64,000 nt of DNA, from contig NZ_QLJH01000010.1 of the NCBI RefSeq assembly GCF_003951315.1, positions 68,253 through 132,252 on the forward strand, in the 5' to 3' direction. Under the pieces are notes generated by a model. That model made no database searches. It was not told the origin of the DNA and saw only the letters and a list, made by a program, of their open reading frames with translations. This DNA comes from Sphingomonas sp. S-NIH.Pt15_0812. GTDB taxonomy: Bacteria > Pseudomonadota > Alphaproteobacteria > Sphingomonadales > Sphingomonadaceae. A program made the position numbers and the translations under genes. Of the stretch, positions 54,612-62,202 are shown in pieces. How positions within the stretch are numbered: the stretch's first letter is position 1; each line of letters opens with the position of its first letter.

Positions 54612-55532
54612 CTACCCCTCGCCCCGCGTCAGGCTGAGGAACACGTCCTCCAGATCGGCTTCCTTGGTCGAGACGTCGACGATGCCCAGCCCGGCCGCCT
54701 GGATCGCGGCGAGCACCTCGCCGGCATTCACCTTGTCCTTGGCATAGGTGATCTCCAGCGTCCGCTCGCCCTTCAGCACGATCTTCTGGAAGCAGGGGTT
54801 CACCGGCGCCGCCGCGACGTCGCGGTCGACGGTCACCGCGACGACCTTCTCCTGCGCGCGGCCGACGAGCTGGCGGGTCGGCTCGTTGGTGATCAGGCGA
54901 CCATGGTTGATGATCGCGATGCGGTCGCACAGCTGCTCGGCCTCTTCGAGATAATGGGTGGTCAGCACCACCGTCACCCCGCCGGCGTTGAGTTCGCGGA
55001 CATAGTCCCACAATTGCTGGCGCAGCTGGATGTCGACGCCCGCGGTCGGTTCGTCCAGCACCAGCACCGGCGGCGCGTGGACCATCGCCTTGGCGACCAT
55101 CAGCCGGCGCTTCATGCCGCCCGACAGGGTGCGGGCATAGGCGTTCGCCTTGTCCGCCAGATGCACCGCCTGGAGCAGTTCCATCGACCGCCGCTCCGCC
55201 TTGGGCACGCCGTACAGGCCGGCCTGGATCTCCAGCGTCTCGATCGGGGTGAAAAAGGGATCGAACAGGATCTCCTGGTTGACGATGCCGATCGACGCCT
55301 TGGCGTTGCGCGGATGCTCGGCGATGTCGAAGCCCCAGATGGAGGCGGTGCCCTCCGTGCGGTTCACCAGCCCCGCCAATATGTTGATCAGCGTCGACTT
55401 GCCCGCGCCATTGGGGCCGAGCAGGCCGAAGATCTGGCCGCGGGGCACGTCGAACGTCACCCCGTCCAGCGCCCGCTTGCCGCCGGCATAGGTCTTGCCC
55501 AGGCCCTGGATCGAAATTGCCGCATCAGTCAT
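54612..55532 (-). CDS. ABC transporter ATP-binding protein
   Basis: This 306-residue ATPase has the Walker A motif GLLGPNGAGKSTLIN, the Q-loop GIVNQEILFD, the LSGGMKRRLMVA signature and Walker B VLVLDEPTAGVD, then a ~75-residue C-terminal extension. It belongs to the DRA/CcmA-like exporter branch (COG1131 type), which usually works with an ABC-2 permease. No permease gene is adjacent on either side, so the partner must be elsewhere. It diverges from the CHCC zinc-finger gene. Confidence 0.92.
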   Translation of the reverse strand: MTDAAISIQGLGKTYAGGKRALDGVTFDVPRGQIFGLLGPNGAGKSTLINILAGLVNRTEGTASIWGFDIAEHPRNAKASIGIVNQEILFDPFFTPIETLEIQAGLYGVPKAERRSMELLQAVHLADKANAYARTLSGGMKRRLMVAKAMVHAPPVLVLDEPTAGVDIQLRQQLWDYVRELNAGGVTVVLTTHYLEEAEQLCDRIAIINHGRLITNEPTRQLVGRAQEKVVAVTVDRDVAAAPVNPCFQKIVLKGERTLEITYAKDKVNAGEVLAAIQAAGLGIVDVSTKEADLEDVFLSLTRGEG

Positions 55533-55589
55533 GACGCCGCGATAGGCCGGTGCTTGCCTGACCACAATGCTCCTTGCTATCGCGGGCTC

Positions 55590-55823
55590 ATGCATCCGCC
55601 GCTCGAAATCACCCGTGTCAGCCAGCCCCGCGTCGCCTGTGACGGCGCCAGCGACATTCCCGGAGGCGCCGCGCTCGGCCATCCCCGCGTCTGGTTGCAG
55701 ATCGACGAGGAAGGCTATGTCGATTGCGGCTATTGCGATCGCCGCTTCGTGCTGATCGGCGGCGCCGCCGACGGCAAGGACCAGGCGACGCTGGTCGACC
55801 ATCCGGACGGCGCCAGCGCCTGA
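55590..55823 (+). CDS. CHCC-type zinc-finger domain protein
   Basis: This 77-residue protein has ACDG, then LGHPRVWLQIDEEGYVDC and CDRRFVL, giving the Cys-His-Cys-Cys set of the zf-CHCC family, the bacterial relatives of the mitochondrial complex I subunit NDUFS6. A role in respiratory complex I assembly is likely from homology but not shown here. It diverges from the ABC ATPase gene by 57 bp. Confidence 0.88.
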   Translation: MHPPLEITRVSQPRVACDGASDIPGGAALGHPRVWLQIDEEGYVDCGYCDRRFVLIGGAADGKDQATLVDHPDGASA

Positions 55824-55880
55824 TCCTTTTGCGCTGCCGCCGGCATCACGCCGGCGGCTGACATGCGGAGATCGCCGCCG

Positions 55881-56570
55881 TTACGCCGGCGGGAGGGCCC
55901 AGTCGATCGGCGGCTGACCGTGCGCGACCAGGAAGGCGTTCGCGCGCGAGAACGGTCGCGAGCCGAAGAAGCCGTTATGCGCCGCCAGCGGCGACGGATG
56001 GGCGGAACGCAGGATGCAGTGGCGTCCGCCGCCCGCCGCCTCGACGAACCCGGCCTTGCGCTGCGCATAGGCGCCCCACAGGATGAACACGATCGGGCGC
56101 GGTTCGGCCGCGACGTGGCGGATGATCGCGTCGGTGAACTGTTCCCAGCCGCGCTTCTGGTGCGAGGCCGCCGCGCCCCGCCGCACGGTCAGCACCGAAT
56201 TGAGCAGCAGCACGCCCTGCTGCGCCCAATGGTCGAGCGTGCCGTGATTCGCGCGCGGGATGCCCAGGTCGCTTTCCATCTCGCGGAAGATGTTGGCGAG
56301 GCTGGGCGGCGGCTTCACCCCCGCCGGCACCGAGAAGGACAGGCCGTGCGCCTGCCCGTCGCCATGATAGGGGTCCTGCCCCAGGATCACGACGCGCACC
56401 GTGTCGGGCGGCGTCAGGTCGAGGGCGCGGAACCAGTCGGCGGGCGCGGGGAAGACCGGCCCGGCGCGGCGCTCCTCCGCCAGGAACGCCTTCAGCGTCG
56501 CCATATAGTCGCTGTCGAACTCCGGCCGCAGCGCGGCGAGCCAGTCGGGATGCAGGCGGATGTCGCTCAT
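55881..56570 (-). CDS. ung: Uracil-DNA glycosylase
   Basis: Ung removes uracil from DNA. The 229-residue protein has the active-site VVILGQDPYHGDGQAHGLSFS with the catalytic aspartate, GVLLLNSVLTVRRG and the closing RSAHPSPLAAHNGF with the catalytic histidine and minor-groove loop. The ATG at 56570 gives MSDIRLHPDW, the normal start; a further in-frame ATG upstream would add unlikely residues. It is divergent from tldD with an 83-bp gap. Confidence 0.96.
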   Translation of the reverse strand: MSDIRLHPDWLAALRPEFDSDYMATLKAFLAEERRAGPVFPAPADWFRALDLTPPDTVRVVILGQDPYHGDGQAHGLSFSVPAGVKPPPSLANIFREMESDLGIPRANHGTLDHWAQQGVLLLNSVLTVRRGAAASHQKRGWEQFTDAIIRHVAAEPRPIVFILWGAYAQRKAGFVEAAGGGRHCILRSAHPSPLAAHNGFFGSRPFSRANAFLVAHGQPPIDWALPPA

Positions 56571-56653
56571 GGCCGGGGGGATGGATAGGGCTGCGGCCAA
56601 GGTCAAGCGGGCGCTCCATGGACGTGGGCCGCGCCGCCCCTATATTGAGCCGC

Positions 56654-58075
56654 ATGACCTATCAGGACCCGCGCGCCTTCCTCTATCGCGAACTCTCGCC
56701 CGAGACGGCGCAGCGCCTTACCAGCGACGCGCTCGGCCGTGCCGATGATGGCGAACTCTATCTGCAATATCGCAAGTCGGAGGCGTTCGGCTTCGACGAC
56801 GGCCGGCTGAAGACCGCCTCCTACGATACCAATGCCGGCTTCGGCCTACGCGCCGTGTCGGGCGAGACGACCGCCTTCGCCCATGCCAATGAGCTGACCG
56901 AGGCGGCGATCCGTCGCGCCGGGCAGACCATGGCGCTGATCGATCCCTCCGCCGCCGCCCGGTCCGCCGCGCCGGCCGGCACCAACCGGCATCTCTACAC
57001 CGATGCCGACCCGCTCGACCTGGTGCCCTTCGCCGACAAGGTGAATCTGTGCCAGACGATCGACGCGGCGGCGCGGGCGCGCGATCCGCGCGTGGCGCAG
57101 GTGTCGGTATCGCTGTCCGGCTCCTGGGGCGTGGTGGAGATCGTCCGCGCCGACGGCTTCGTCGCCACCGATGTGCGGCCGCTGGTGCGGCTCAACATCC
57201 AGATCGTGGTCGAGCAGAATGGCCGGCGCGAGACGGGCAGCTTCGGCATCGGCGGCCGCTATCTCTACGACCGGCTGTTCGACGCGGCGACGTGGAACCG
57301 GGGCATCGACGAGGCGCTGGCCCAGGCGCTGGTCAATCTGGACGCGGTGGCCGCGCCGGCCGGCGAGATGACCGTGCTGCTCGGGCCGGGCTGGCCGGGC
57401 ATCCTGCTGCACGAGGCGATCGGCCACGGGCTGGAGGGCGACTTCAACCGCAAGGGCACCTCCGCCTTTTCCGGCCGGCTCGGCGAGCGGGTCGCGGCGC
57501 CCGGCGTCACGGTGGTCGATGACGGGTCGCTGGCCGACCGGCGCGGCTCGCTGTCGATCGACGACGAGGGCACGCCGACGCGCGAGACGGTGCTGATCGA
57601 GGACGGCATCCTCAAGGGCTATATGCAGGACCGGCTCAACGCGCGGCTGATGGGCATGGACGCCACCGGCAACGGTCGGCGCGAAAGCTTCGCCCATGCG
57701 CCGATGCCGCGCATGACCAACACCTTCATGAAGGGCCGGCAGGACGATCCGGCCGAACTGCTGTCGCGGGTGAAGACCGGCATCTTCGCCAAGTCGTTCG
57801 GCGGCGGTCAGGTCGACATCGTGTCGGGCAAGTTCGTCTTCTCCTGCACCGAGGCCTACCGGATCGAGAATGGCCGGATCGGCGCGCCGATCAAGGGCGC
57901 GACGCTGATCGGCGACGGGCCGACCGTGCTGACCAAGGTGACCGGTATCGGCAACGACTTCGCGCTGGACGAGGGCATCGGCGTCTGCGGCAAGGGCGGT
58001 CAGGGCGTGCCGGCCGGCGTCGGCCAGCCGACCCTGCTGGTCGAGGGGCTGACGGTCGGCGGCACGGCGATGTGA
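56654..58075 (+). CDS. tldD: Metalloprotease TldD
   Basis: TldD forms a metalloprotease with TldE/PmbA that clears unfolded peptides and matures some peptide products. The 473-residue protein shows the family opening (LYLQYRKSEAFGFDDGRLK), the metal-binding LLHEAIGHGLEGDF (HExxxH) around residue 255, and the C-terminal GICGKGGQ-like GVCGKGGQGVPAGVGQP. Its partner gene is not in this window. The start at 56654 gives MTYQDPRAFLY. Confidence 0.95.
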   Translation: MTYQDPRAFLYRELSPETAQRLTSDALGRADDGELYLQYRKSEAFGFDDGRLKTASYDTNAGFGLRAVSGETTAFAHANELTEAAIRRAGQTMALIDPSAAARSAAPAGTNRHLYTDADPLDLVPFADKVNLCQTIDAAARARDPRVAQVSVSLSGSWGVVEIVRADGFVATDVRPLVRLNIQIVVEQNGRRETGSFGIGGRYLYDRLFDAATWNRGIDEALAQALVNLDAVAAPAGEMTVLLGPGWPGILLHEAIGHGLEGDFNRKGTSAFSGRLGERVAAPGVTVVDDGSLADRRGSLSIDDEGTPTRETVLIEDGILKGYMQDRLNARLMGMDATGNGRRESFAHAPMPRMTNTFMKGRQDDPAELLSRVKTGIFAKSFGGGQVDIVSGKFVFSCTEAYRIENGRIGAPIKGATLIGDGPTVLTKVTGIGNDFALDEGIGVCGKGGQGVPAGVGQPTLLVEGLTVGGTAM

Positions 58076-58090
58076 GGGGAAAGGGGCGGG

Positions 58091-58402
58091 TCAGCAGCCG
58101 GTCAGGAGCATGTCGATGGCCGCGCTGATCCCCCAATGCTCTTGGTCGAGCGCGGCGACGGGCCTGCCCAAAGGCTTGACCGGCACCGCCGCCATCAACG
58201 GCGTGGCGAGTACCAGCTGCTCCGACGATCCATCGTAGAGCGAGACGGTCAGCAACGGCATCAGTCGGGGCAGTGGCCGGTTGATCGCACCCGGCCCCAC
58301 CAGGGGAATGACCAGCCGCGTTCCAAATCCATCGATGACGTCGGATTGCACATCGATCGCCAAACCACCGTCAGGCAGCCGATAGACATCCCCCTTCGCC
58401 AT
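58091..58402 (-). CDS. ccdB: CcdB family toxin
   Basis: CcdB poisons DNA gyrase. The 103-residue protein has the family pattern LAIDVQSDVIDGFGTRLVIPL, a middle PLLTVSLYDGSSEQLVLATPL and a C-terminal ISAAIDMLLTGC, the end that in known CcdB contacts gyrase. It follows its antitoxin ccdA with a 1-bp overlap (TGATG), the usual order. It is convergent with tldD, 15 bp away. Confidence 0.87.
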   Translation of the reverse strand: MAKGDVYRLPDGGLAIDVQSDVIDGFGTRLVIPLVGPGAINRPLPRLMPLLTVSLYDGSSEQLVLATPLMAAVPVKPLGRPVAALDQEHWGISAAIDMLLTGC

Positions 58403-58653
58403 CAGAACATGCGGTAGCGTGCCAGCGGCAGGCCGTTTTCCTCGATCCACTGATTCCAGCCGGCGATCGCTTCGCGATTCTCGTCCTGCCAGCGTCGCGT
58501 GCTTTCGGCTTTCACCGAATCGCGAAGGCCGGCGGTGCAGGCCGCCGTTACGTCGATCTCCAGCGCCCGCGCCTCGGCCAGCAGGCGTGCGGGCAGGGCC
58601 ACCTCGGTGGATTCCACCGGATCGGCGGGCTGGGATCGATATGCGGTCGCCAT
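58402..58653 (-). CDS. ccdA: CcdA family antitoxin
   Basis: CcdA neutralises CcdB and represses the operon. The 83-residue protein has an N-terminal basic/DNA-binding part (EVALPARLLAEARALEIDV) and ends IEENGLPLARYRMF, the toxin-binding tail typical of CcdA. It lies directly upstream of ccdB on the minus strand. There is no sign of plasmid genes nearby, so this is a chromosomal copy. Confidence 0.87.
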   Translation of the reverse strand: MATAYRSQPADPVESTEVALPARLLAEARALEIDVTAACTAGLRDSVKAESTRRWQDENREAIAGWNQWIEENGLPLARYRMF

Positions 58654-58734
58654 GGTCCAAAGATATGGCGCGGCCGGTGGAGGGTCAATGATGCGGGGGC
58701 GGAACGATCCGCCCCGCGCCGCGCTTCGACCCAC

Positions 58735-58932
58735 ATGGCCCTGATCGAACTCGGACGATATTCGCGCAACGAGGCGATGATCCTGGTCGGCCGGCTCGAA
58801 TCCGAGGGGATCGCGGCGGTGGCCTTCGATGGCGGCGCGAGCATCGCCGATGGCAGCTATCTGCTGATCCCGGTGCGCGTGATGGTGGACGAGGACGATC
58901 TGTCCGCCGCCCGCGCCATCCTGCCTGCCTGA
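58735..58932 (+). CDS. DUF2007 family protein
   Basis: This 65-residue protein (MALIELGRYSRNEAMILVGR start; then LESEGIAAVAFDGGA, VRVMVDEDDLSAARAIL) matches DUF2007, small proteins with a ferredoxin-like fold described as putative signal-transducing proteins. It diverges from ccdA, with the ccdAB promoter in the 81-bp gap. The biochemical role is unknown. Confidence 0.8.
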   Translation: MALIELGRYSRNEAMILVGRLESEGIAAVAFDGGASIADGSYLLIPVRVMVDEDDLSAARAILPA

Positions 58933-59036
58933 AAAACGGGCAGTACCGGGAGCCGCTGCTTAATTAATCGTTGCAGCGCTGCGGCATGCGCCCGCCTCTG
59001 ACGGTAATTGCCCCTGAATCCAGTCATTAACGAAAC

Positions 59037-59052
59037 TGGCACGGCTGTTGCG
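59037..59052 (+). promoter_or_regulatory. Sigma-54 (RpoN) promoter of glnK-amtB
   Basis: TGGCACGGCTGTTGCG matches the sigma-54 consensus TGGCACG-N4-TTGC exactly at the -24 and -12 elements. The predicted transcript start is about 38 bp upstream of glnK. An NtrC site further upstream could not be made out with confidence. The expected control is activation under nitrogen limitation. Confidence 0.92.
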
Positions 59053-59089
59053 ACGTGGGGCCGGCATCAACAGCCAACAAGGGGGCGGG

Positions 59090-59428
59090 ATGAAACTGGT
59101 CATTGCGGTCATCAAGCCGTTCAAGCTCGACGAGGTGCGTGAAGCCCTGACGACGCTGGGCGTCGCGGGCATGACGGTCACCGAGGTCAAGGGGTTCGGC
59201 CGCCAGAAGGGGCAGACCGAAATCTATCGCGGCGCGGAATACAGCACCAACATGGTGCCCAAGATCAAGATCGAGGTGGTCTGCGCCGAAGCCATCGCCG
59301 ACCGGGTGGTCGAGGCGGTGCAGCAGGCCGCCAACACCGGCGCGATTGGCGACGGCAAGATCTTCGTGCTCGATGTCGGTCAGGCGGTGCGCATCCGCAC
59401 CGGCGAGACCGACGATGCGGCGCTCTGA
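59090..59428 (+). CDS. glnK: PII nitrogen-regulatory protein
   Basis: PII proteins sense 2-oxoglutarate and ATP/ADP and control ammonium uptake and nitrogen enzymes. The 112-residue protein has the T-loop with Tyr51 (the uridylylation site) in EIYRGAEYSTN, a conserved VKGFGRQKGQ stretch and the C-terminal IGDGKIFVLDVGQAVRIRTGE. GGGGGCGG precedes the ATG. Its position directly before amtB, under a sigma-54 promoter, makes the GlnK type more likely than GlnB. Confidence 0.96.
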   Translation: MKLVIAVIKPFKLDEVREALTTLGVAGMTVTEVKGFGRQKGQTEIYRGAEYSTNMVPKIKIEVVCAEAIADRVVEAVQQAANTGAIGDGKIFVLDVGQAVRIRTGETDDAAL

Positions 59429-59444
59429 GGCAAAGGGGGGTATA

Positions 59445-60806
59445 ATGAAGCAAGCGATCAAGATCGCCGCCGGGGTCGGCCTGACGGCCGCACTCTGTGC
59501 CGCGCTGCCCGCCTGGGCACAGTCGGCGACGCTCCAGGCGCCGCCCGCCGCGCCCGCGGCGGTCGTCAACAAGGGCGATACCGCCTGGATGATGACCTCC
59601 ACCGTGCTGGTGCTGATGATGATCCTGCCGGGCCTGGCGCTGTTCTATGGCGGCCTGACCCGGTCGAAGAACATGCTGTCGACCATGACCCAGATCGGCG
59701 CCGTCGCCTGTCTGGCGATGCTGGTCTGGGTGATGTGGGGCTATAGCATGGCCTTCGGTCCGGACGTGTCCAACACCTTCCTGTCGCAGTTCGTCGGCAG
59801 CCTGGACAAGGCGTTCCTGAAGGGCGTGACCTCCACCACCCAGGCGGCGACCTTCACCGCGGGCGTCGAGATCCCCGAATATGTCTTCGTCTGCTTCCAG
59901 ATGACCTTCGCCGCGATCACGATCGCGCTGGTGCTGGGCTCGGTCGTGGAGCGGATGAAGTTCTCGGCGGTGATGGTGTTCGCGCTGGTCTGGCTGACGA
60001 TCGTCTATTTCCCGATCGCGCACATGGTCTGGGCCTCGTCGGGCGTGTTCTTCAAGGCCGGGGCGCTCGACTTCGCCGGCGGCACCGTGGTGCACATCAA
60101 TGCCGGCGTCTCGGCGCTGGTCGCCGCGATCATGCTCGGCAAGCGGCTGGGCTATCCGCGCGAGCCGATGCCGCCGCACTCGCTGACGCTGACCGGGGTC
60201 GGCACCGGCCTGCTCTGGGTGGGCTGGTTCGGGTTCAACGCCGGCTCCGCGCTGGAGGCCAACGGCACGGCCGGCCTCGCGATGATCAACACCTTCGTCG
60301 CCACCGCCGCGGGCGCGCTGGCCTGGATGCTGATCGAGCGCGCGCGCGGCCACAAGGGCTCGGCCCTGGGCTTCTGCTCGGGCATCATCGCCGGCCTGGT
60401 CGCCGTCACCCCGGCGGCGGGCAACAGCGGACCGTTCGGCGCGATCGTGCTGGGCGCGGTCGCCTCGGTCGTCTGCTTCTTCGCCGTGTCGGTGATCAAG
60501 CCCAAGCTGGGCTATGACGACGCGCTCGACGCATTCGGCGTCCATGGCGTCGGCGGCATGGTCGGCGCGATCGGCACCGCGATCGTCTACGCCCCGGCGC
60601 TCGGTGGGCCGGGTGCAGCGGACTATGCGATCGGCGCCAAGCTGCTCGTCCAGATCGAGGCGGTCGTCGTGACCATCGTCTGGGCGTCGATCGGCACCGT
60701 CATCGCCATCCTCATCGCCAAGGCGGTCACCGGTCTCCGGGTCAGCCAGGAGGTCGAGTATGAAGGCCTCGACCTCGGCGAGCATGGCGAGCGCGCGTAC
60801 AATTGA
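59445..60806 (+). CDS. amtB: Ammonium transporter
   Basis: AmtB conducts ammonium across the inner membrane as a trimer and is blocked by GlnK. The 453-residue protein has a signal peptide (LTAALCAALPAWAQS), eleven hydrophobic helices and the two pore histidines in TVVHINAGVSALVA and FGVHGVGGMVGAIG. GGGGGG precedes the ATG. It lies 16 bp after glnK and is followed by two hairpins, the second a strong terminator. Confidence 0.97.
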   Translation: MKQAIKIAAGVGLTAALCAALPAWAQSATLQAPPAAPAAVVNKGDTAWMMTSTVLVLMMILPGLALFYGGLTRSKNMLSTMTQIGAVACLAMLVWVMWGYSMAFGPDVSNTFLSQFVGSLDKAFLKGVTSTTQAATFTAGVEIPEYVFVCFQMTFAAITIALVLGSVVERMKFSAVMVFALVWLTIVYFPIAHMVWASSGVFFKAGALDFAGGTVVHINAGVSALVAAIMLGKRLGYPREPMPPHSLTLTGVGTGLLWVGWFGFNAGSALEANGTAGLAMINTFVATAAGALAWMLIERARGHKGSALGFCSGIIAGLVAVTPAAGNSGPFGAIVLGAVASVVCFFAVSVIKPKLGYDDALDAFGVHGVGGMVGAIGTAIVYAPALGGPGAADYAIGAKLLVQIEAVVVTIVWASIGTVIAILIAKAVTGLRVSQEVEYEGLDLGEHGERAYN

Positions 60807-60812
60807 CAGTTC

Positions 60813-60839
60813 GGGCGTGGGGGACGGTCCCCCACGCCC
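60813..60839. other. Strong 12-bp hairpin after amtB
   Basis: Arms GGGCGTGGGGGA and TCCCCCACGCCC pair perfectly around a CGG loop 6 bp after the amtB stop. No U tract follows, so it may protect the 3' end or aid the terminator at 60871-60899. Confidence 0.65.
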
Positions 60840-60870
60840 CACCGATGTTCCTCCTGCGGACGACCCTCAG

Positions 60871-60899
60871 CCCGGTGCGGAAACGCACCGGGTTTTTTT
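60871..60899 (+). terminator. Factor-independent terminator of glnK-amtB
   Basis: A 9-bp stem (CCCGGTGCG / CGCACCGGG) with a GAAA tetraloop is followed by seven T residues on the plus strand, 64 bp after the amtB stop: a textbook intrinsic terminator. It also lies 7 bp before the stop of the convergent membrane-protein gene. Confidence 0.95.
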
Positions 60900-60906
60900 G
60901 CGGATG

Positions 60907-61233
60907 CTATCGGCCGCGACGATGGAGCAGCGGGCGCAGGCGGATGCCCAGGCAGATGACCAGCGGCCAGAACAGCGTGTTGGCGATGTCACCCAGCGTA
61001 TCGGTCCAGCGCCAGGAGCCGTAGTAGAGCCGGTCCATGATCTCGTTGAACGCCTCGGCCGCGACCACCACCGACAGCGGCACCAGGCTGCCGAGCGAGC
61101 GGCGGGTGACGACGCGCGCCAGCATCAGCACGGCGAGGCCGGCATGGATGTGCAGGATCGTGTCGGACAGGCCGGTGCCGTCGCCGATCCAGTCGATGAA
61201 TTGCTTGTAGAGCGCGCTGGGCGTCGTCACCAT
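60907..61233 (-). CDS. Putative membrane protein (108 aa)
   Basis: This protein has about three hydrophobic segments (TILHIHAGLAVLMLARVV; LVPLSVVVAAEAFNEIMDRL; DIANTLFWPLVICLGIRL) with an early histidine pair in HIHAG and ends in a basic tail (RPLLHRRGR). It looks like a VanZ-like small integral protein, but I do not recognise a defined family. Its start overlaps the previous gene's stop by 7 bp. Confidence 0.65.
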   Translation of the reverse strand: MVTTPSALYKQFIDWIGDGTGLSDTILHIHAGLAVLMLARVVTRRSLGSLVPLSVVVAAEAFNEIMDRLYYGSWRWTDTLGDIANTLFWPLVICLGIRLRPLLHRRGR

Positions 61234-61634
61234 CGGGTCCCCTTGGGTGTCAGGCGGCGGATGTCGAGCGCATTGACCCGTGCCAGGCGCACCGCGCCGA
61301 GCCGGCGGTCGCCCGTCTCCACCAGGATGCCGTCGCGCGTGGCGCGGACGACGCGCCACGGCACCTCGCGCGCGAGCAGGCGGCGGCCGACGCGGCGCAC
61401 GGCGGCGATCCGGCCGTCGGCGGTCAGCGCCAGCGCCCCCAGCCCGTCCGCGCCGACCACGGCGGCGTTGACCGGGAAATCGGGCAGCATCTGCTCGACG
61501 GCGGCGACGGCCTCCTCCGGCCCGTCGATCCGGGCGGGCGTCCGGCGACGCCACAGCCACAGGCCGACCGGCGCGATCACCAGCAGCGCCGCCGCCCCGC
61601 CGCCGCCGATCAGGACGGCGTCGGATGCGATCAC
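61227..61634 (-). CDS. Membrane-anchored hypothetical protein (135 aa)
   Basis: This protein has an N-terminal helix (VLIGGGGAAALLVIAPVGLWLW, residues 7-28), a basic flank (RRRTPARIDG) and a soluble domain of about 90 residues with a beta-rich pattern (AAVVGADGLGALALTADGR; LLAREVPWRVVRATRDGI). No known family is recognised. It is coupled by a 4-bp ATGA overlap to the TIGR01244-type gene upstream and by a 7-bp overlap to the 108-residue membrane protein downstream. Confidence 0.65.
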   Translation of the reverse strand: MIASDAVLIGGGGAAALLVIAPVGLWLWRRRTPARIDGPEEAVAAVEQMLPDFPVNAAVVGADGLGALALTADGRIAAVRRVGRRLLAREVPWRVVRATRDGILVETGDRRLGAVRLARVNALDIRRLTPKGTRW

Positions 61635-62065
61635 TGGTTGGCCGAAAGCGACTCGAGCGTGGGGCGCAGCGCCGACAGGTCGTAGCCGGCCGATTCGGCC
61701 TGCGCGATCAGCAGCGTCGGGTTACGGCCCGCGCGCGCGGCGGCGAGCGCCCACAGGTTGCACGAGCGCGTGCCCGACCGGCAATAGGCGAGCACCGGCC
61801 CGTCGGCGGCGGTCAGCGCCTGGACCATCGCGTCCAGTTCGGCATGGCCGATGCCGGCCGGCGTCACCGGGATCGCGGTATAGGCGAGGCCGGCGGCCTC
61901 CGCCGCCTCGCGGATCGAATCGCCCGTGGGCTGGCCCGGCTCCTCGCCGTCCGGCCGGTTGTTGACGATGGCGACGAAGCCCGCCTGCTTGATCACCGGC
62001 ACATCGGCCGGGACGATCTGCGGGGCGACGGCGACGGACTCGTTGAGGGTGCGGATCTGGGCCAT
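61631..62065 (-). CDS. TIGR01244 family (DUF442) phosphatase-like protein
   Basis: This 144-residue protein resembles the Blh-type N-terminal domain family TIGR01244: a dual-specificity-phosphatase-like fold with an NNRPDGEEPGQPTG segment and the Cx5R active-site loop PVLAYCRSGTRSCNLW. Such proteins are annotated as phosphatases or sulfur transferases, some linked with sulfide metabolism and biofilm control; which applies here is unknown. It heads a three-gene coupled run. Confidence 0.83.
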   Translation of the reverse strand: MAQIRTLNESVAVAPQIVPADVPVIKQAGFVAIVNNRPDGEEPGQPTGDSIREAAEAAGLAYTAIPVTPAGIGHAELDAMVQALTAADGPVLAYCRSGTRSCNLWALAAARAGRNPTLLIAQAESAGYDLSALRPTLESLSANQ

Positions 62066-62133
62066 GTCCGGGCCTTACTGAAGCGGCGGGGGCGGGGGAA
62101 GATGGCATGGGGGTCGTAACGCAGAACCTGCCT

Positions 62134-62157
62134 GTTCCCCGGCGAAGGCCGGGGAAC
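62134..62157. repeat. Intergenic palindromic repeat, single hairpin form (element C)
   Basis: GTTCCCCGGC-GAAG-GCCGGGGAAC is one arm of the element family at 2734 and 54488. Arms of 10 bp pair around a GAAG loop. It lies between recQ (46 bp past its stop) and the TIGR01244-type gene. Confidence 0.8.
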
Positions 62158-62202
62158 GAGACGGAGAAGGGGGGCGGCGTCGCGTGGACGGTCACCCGCC
62201 GC

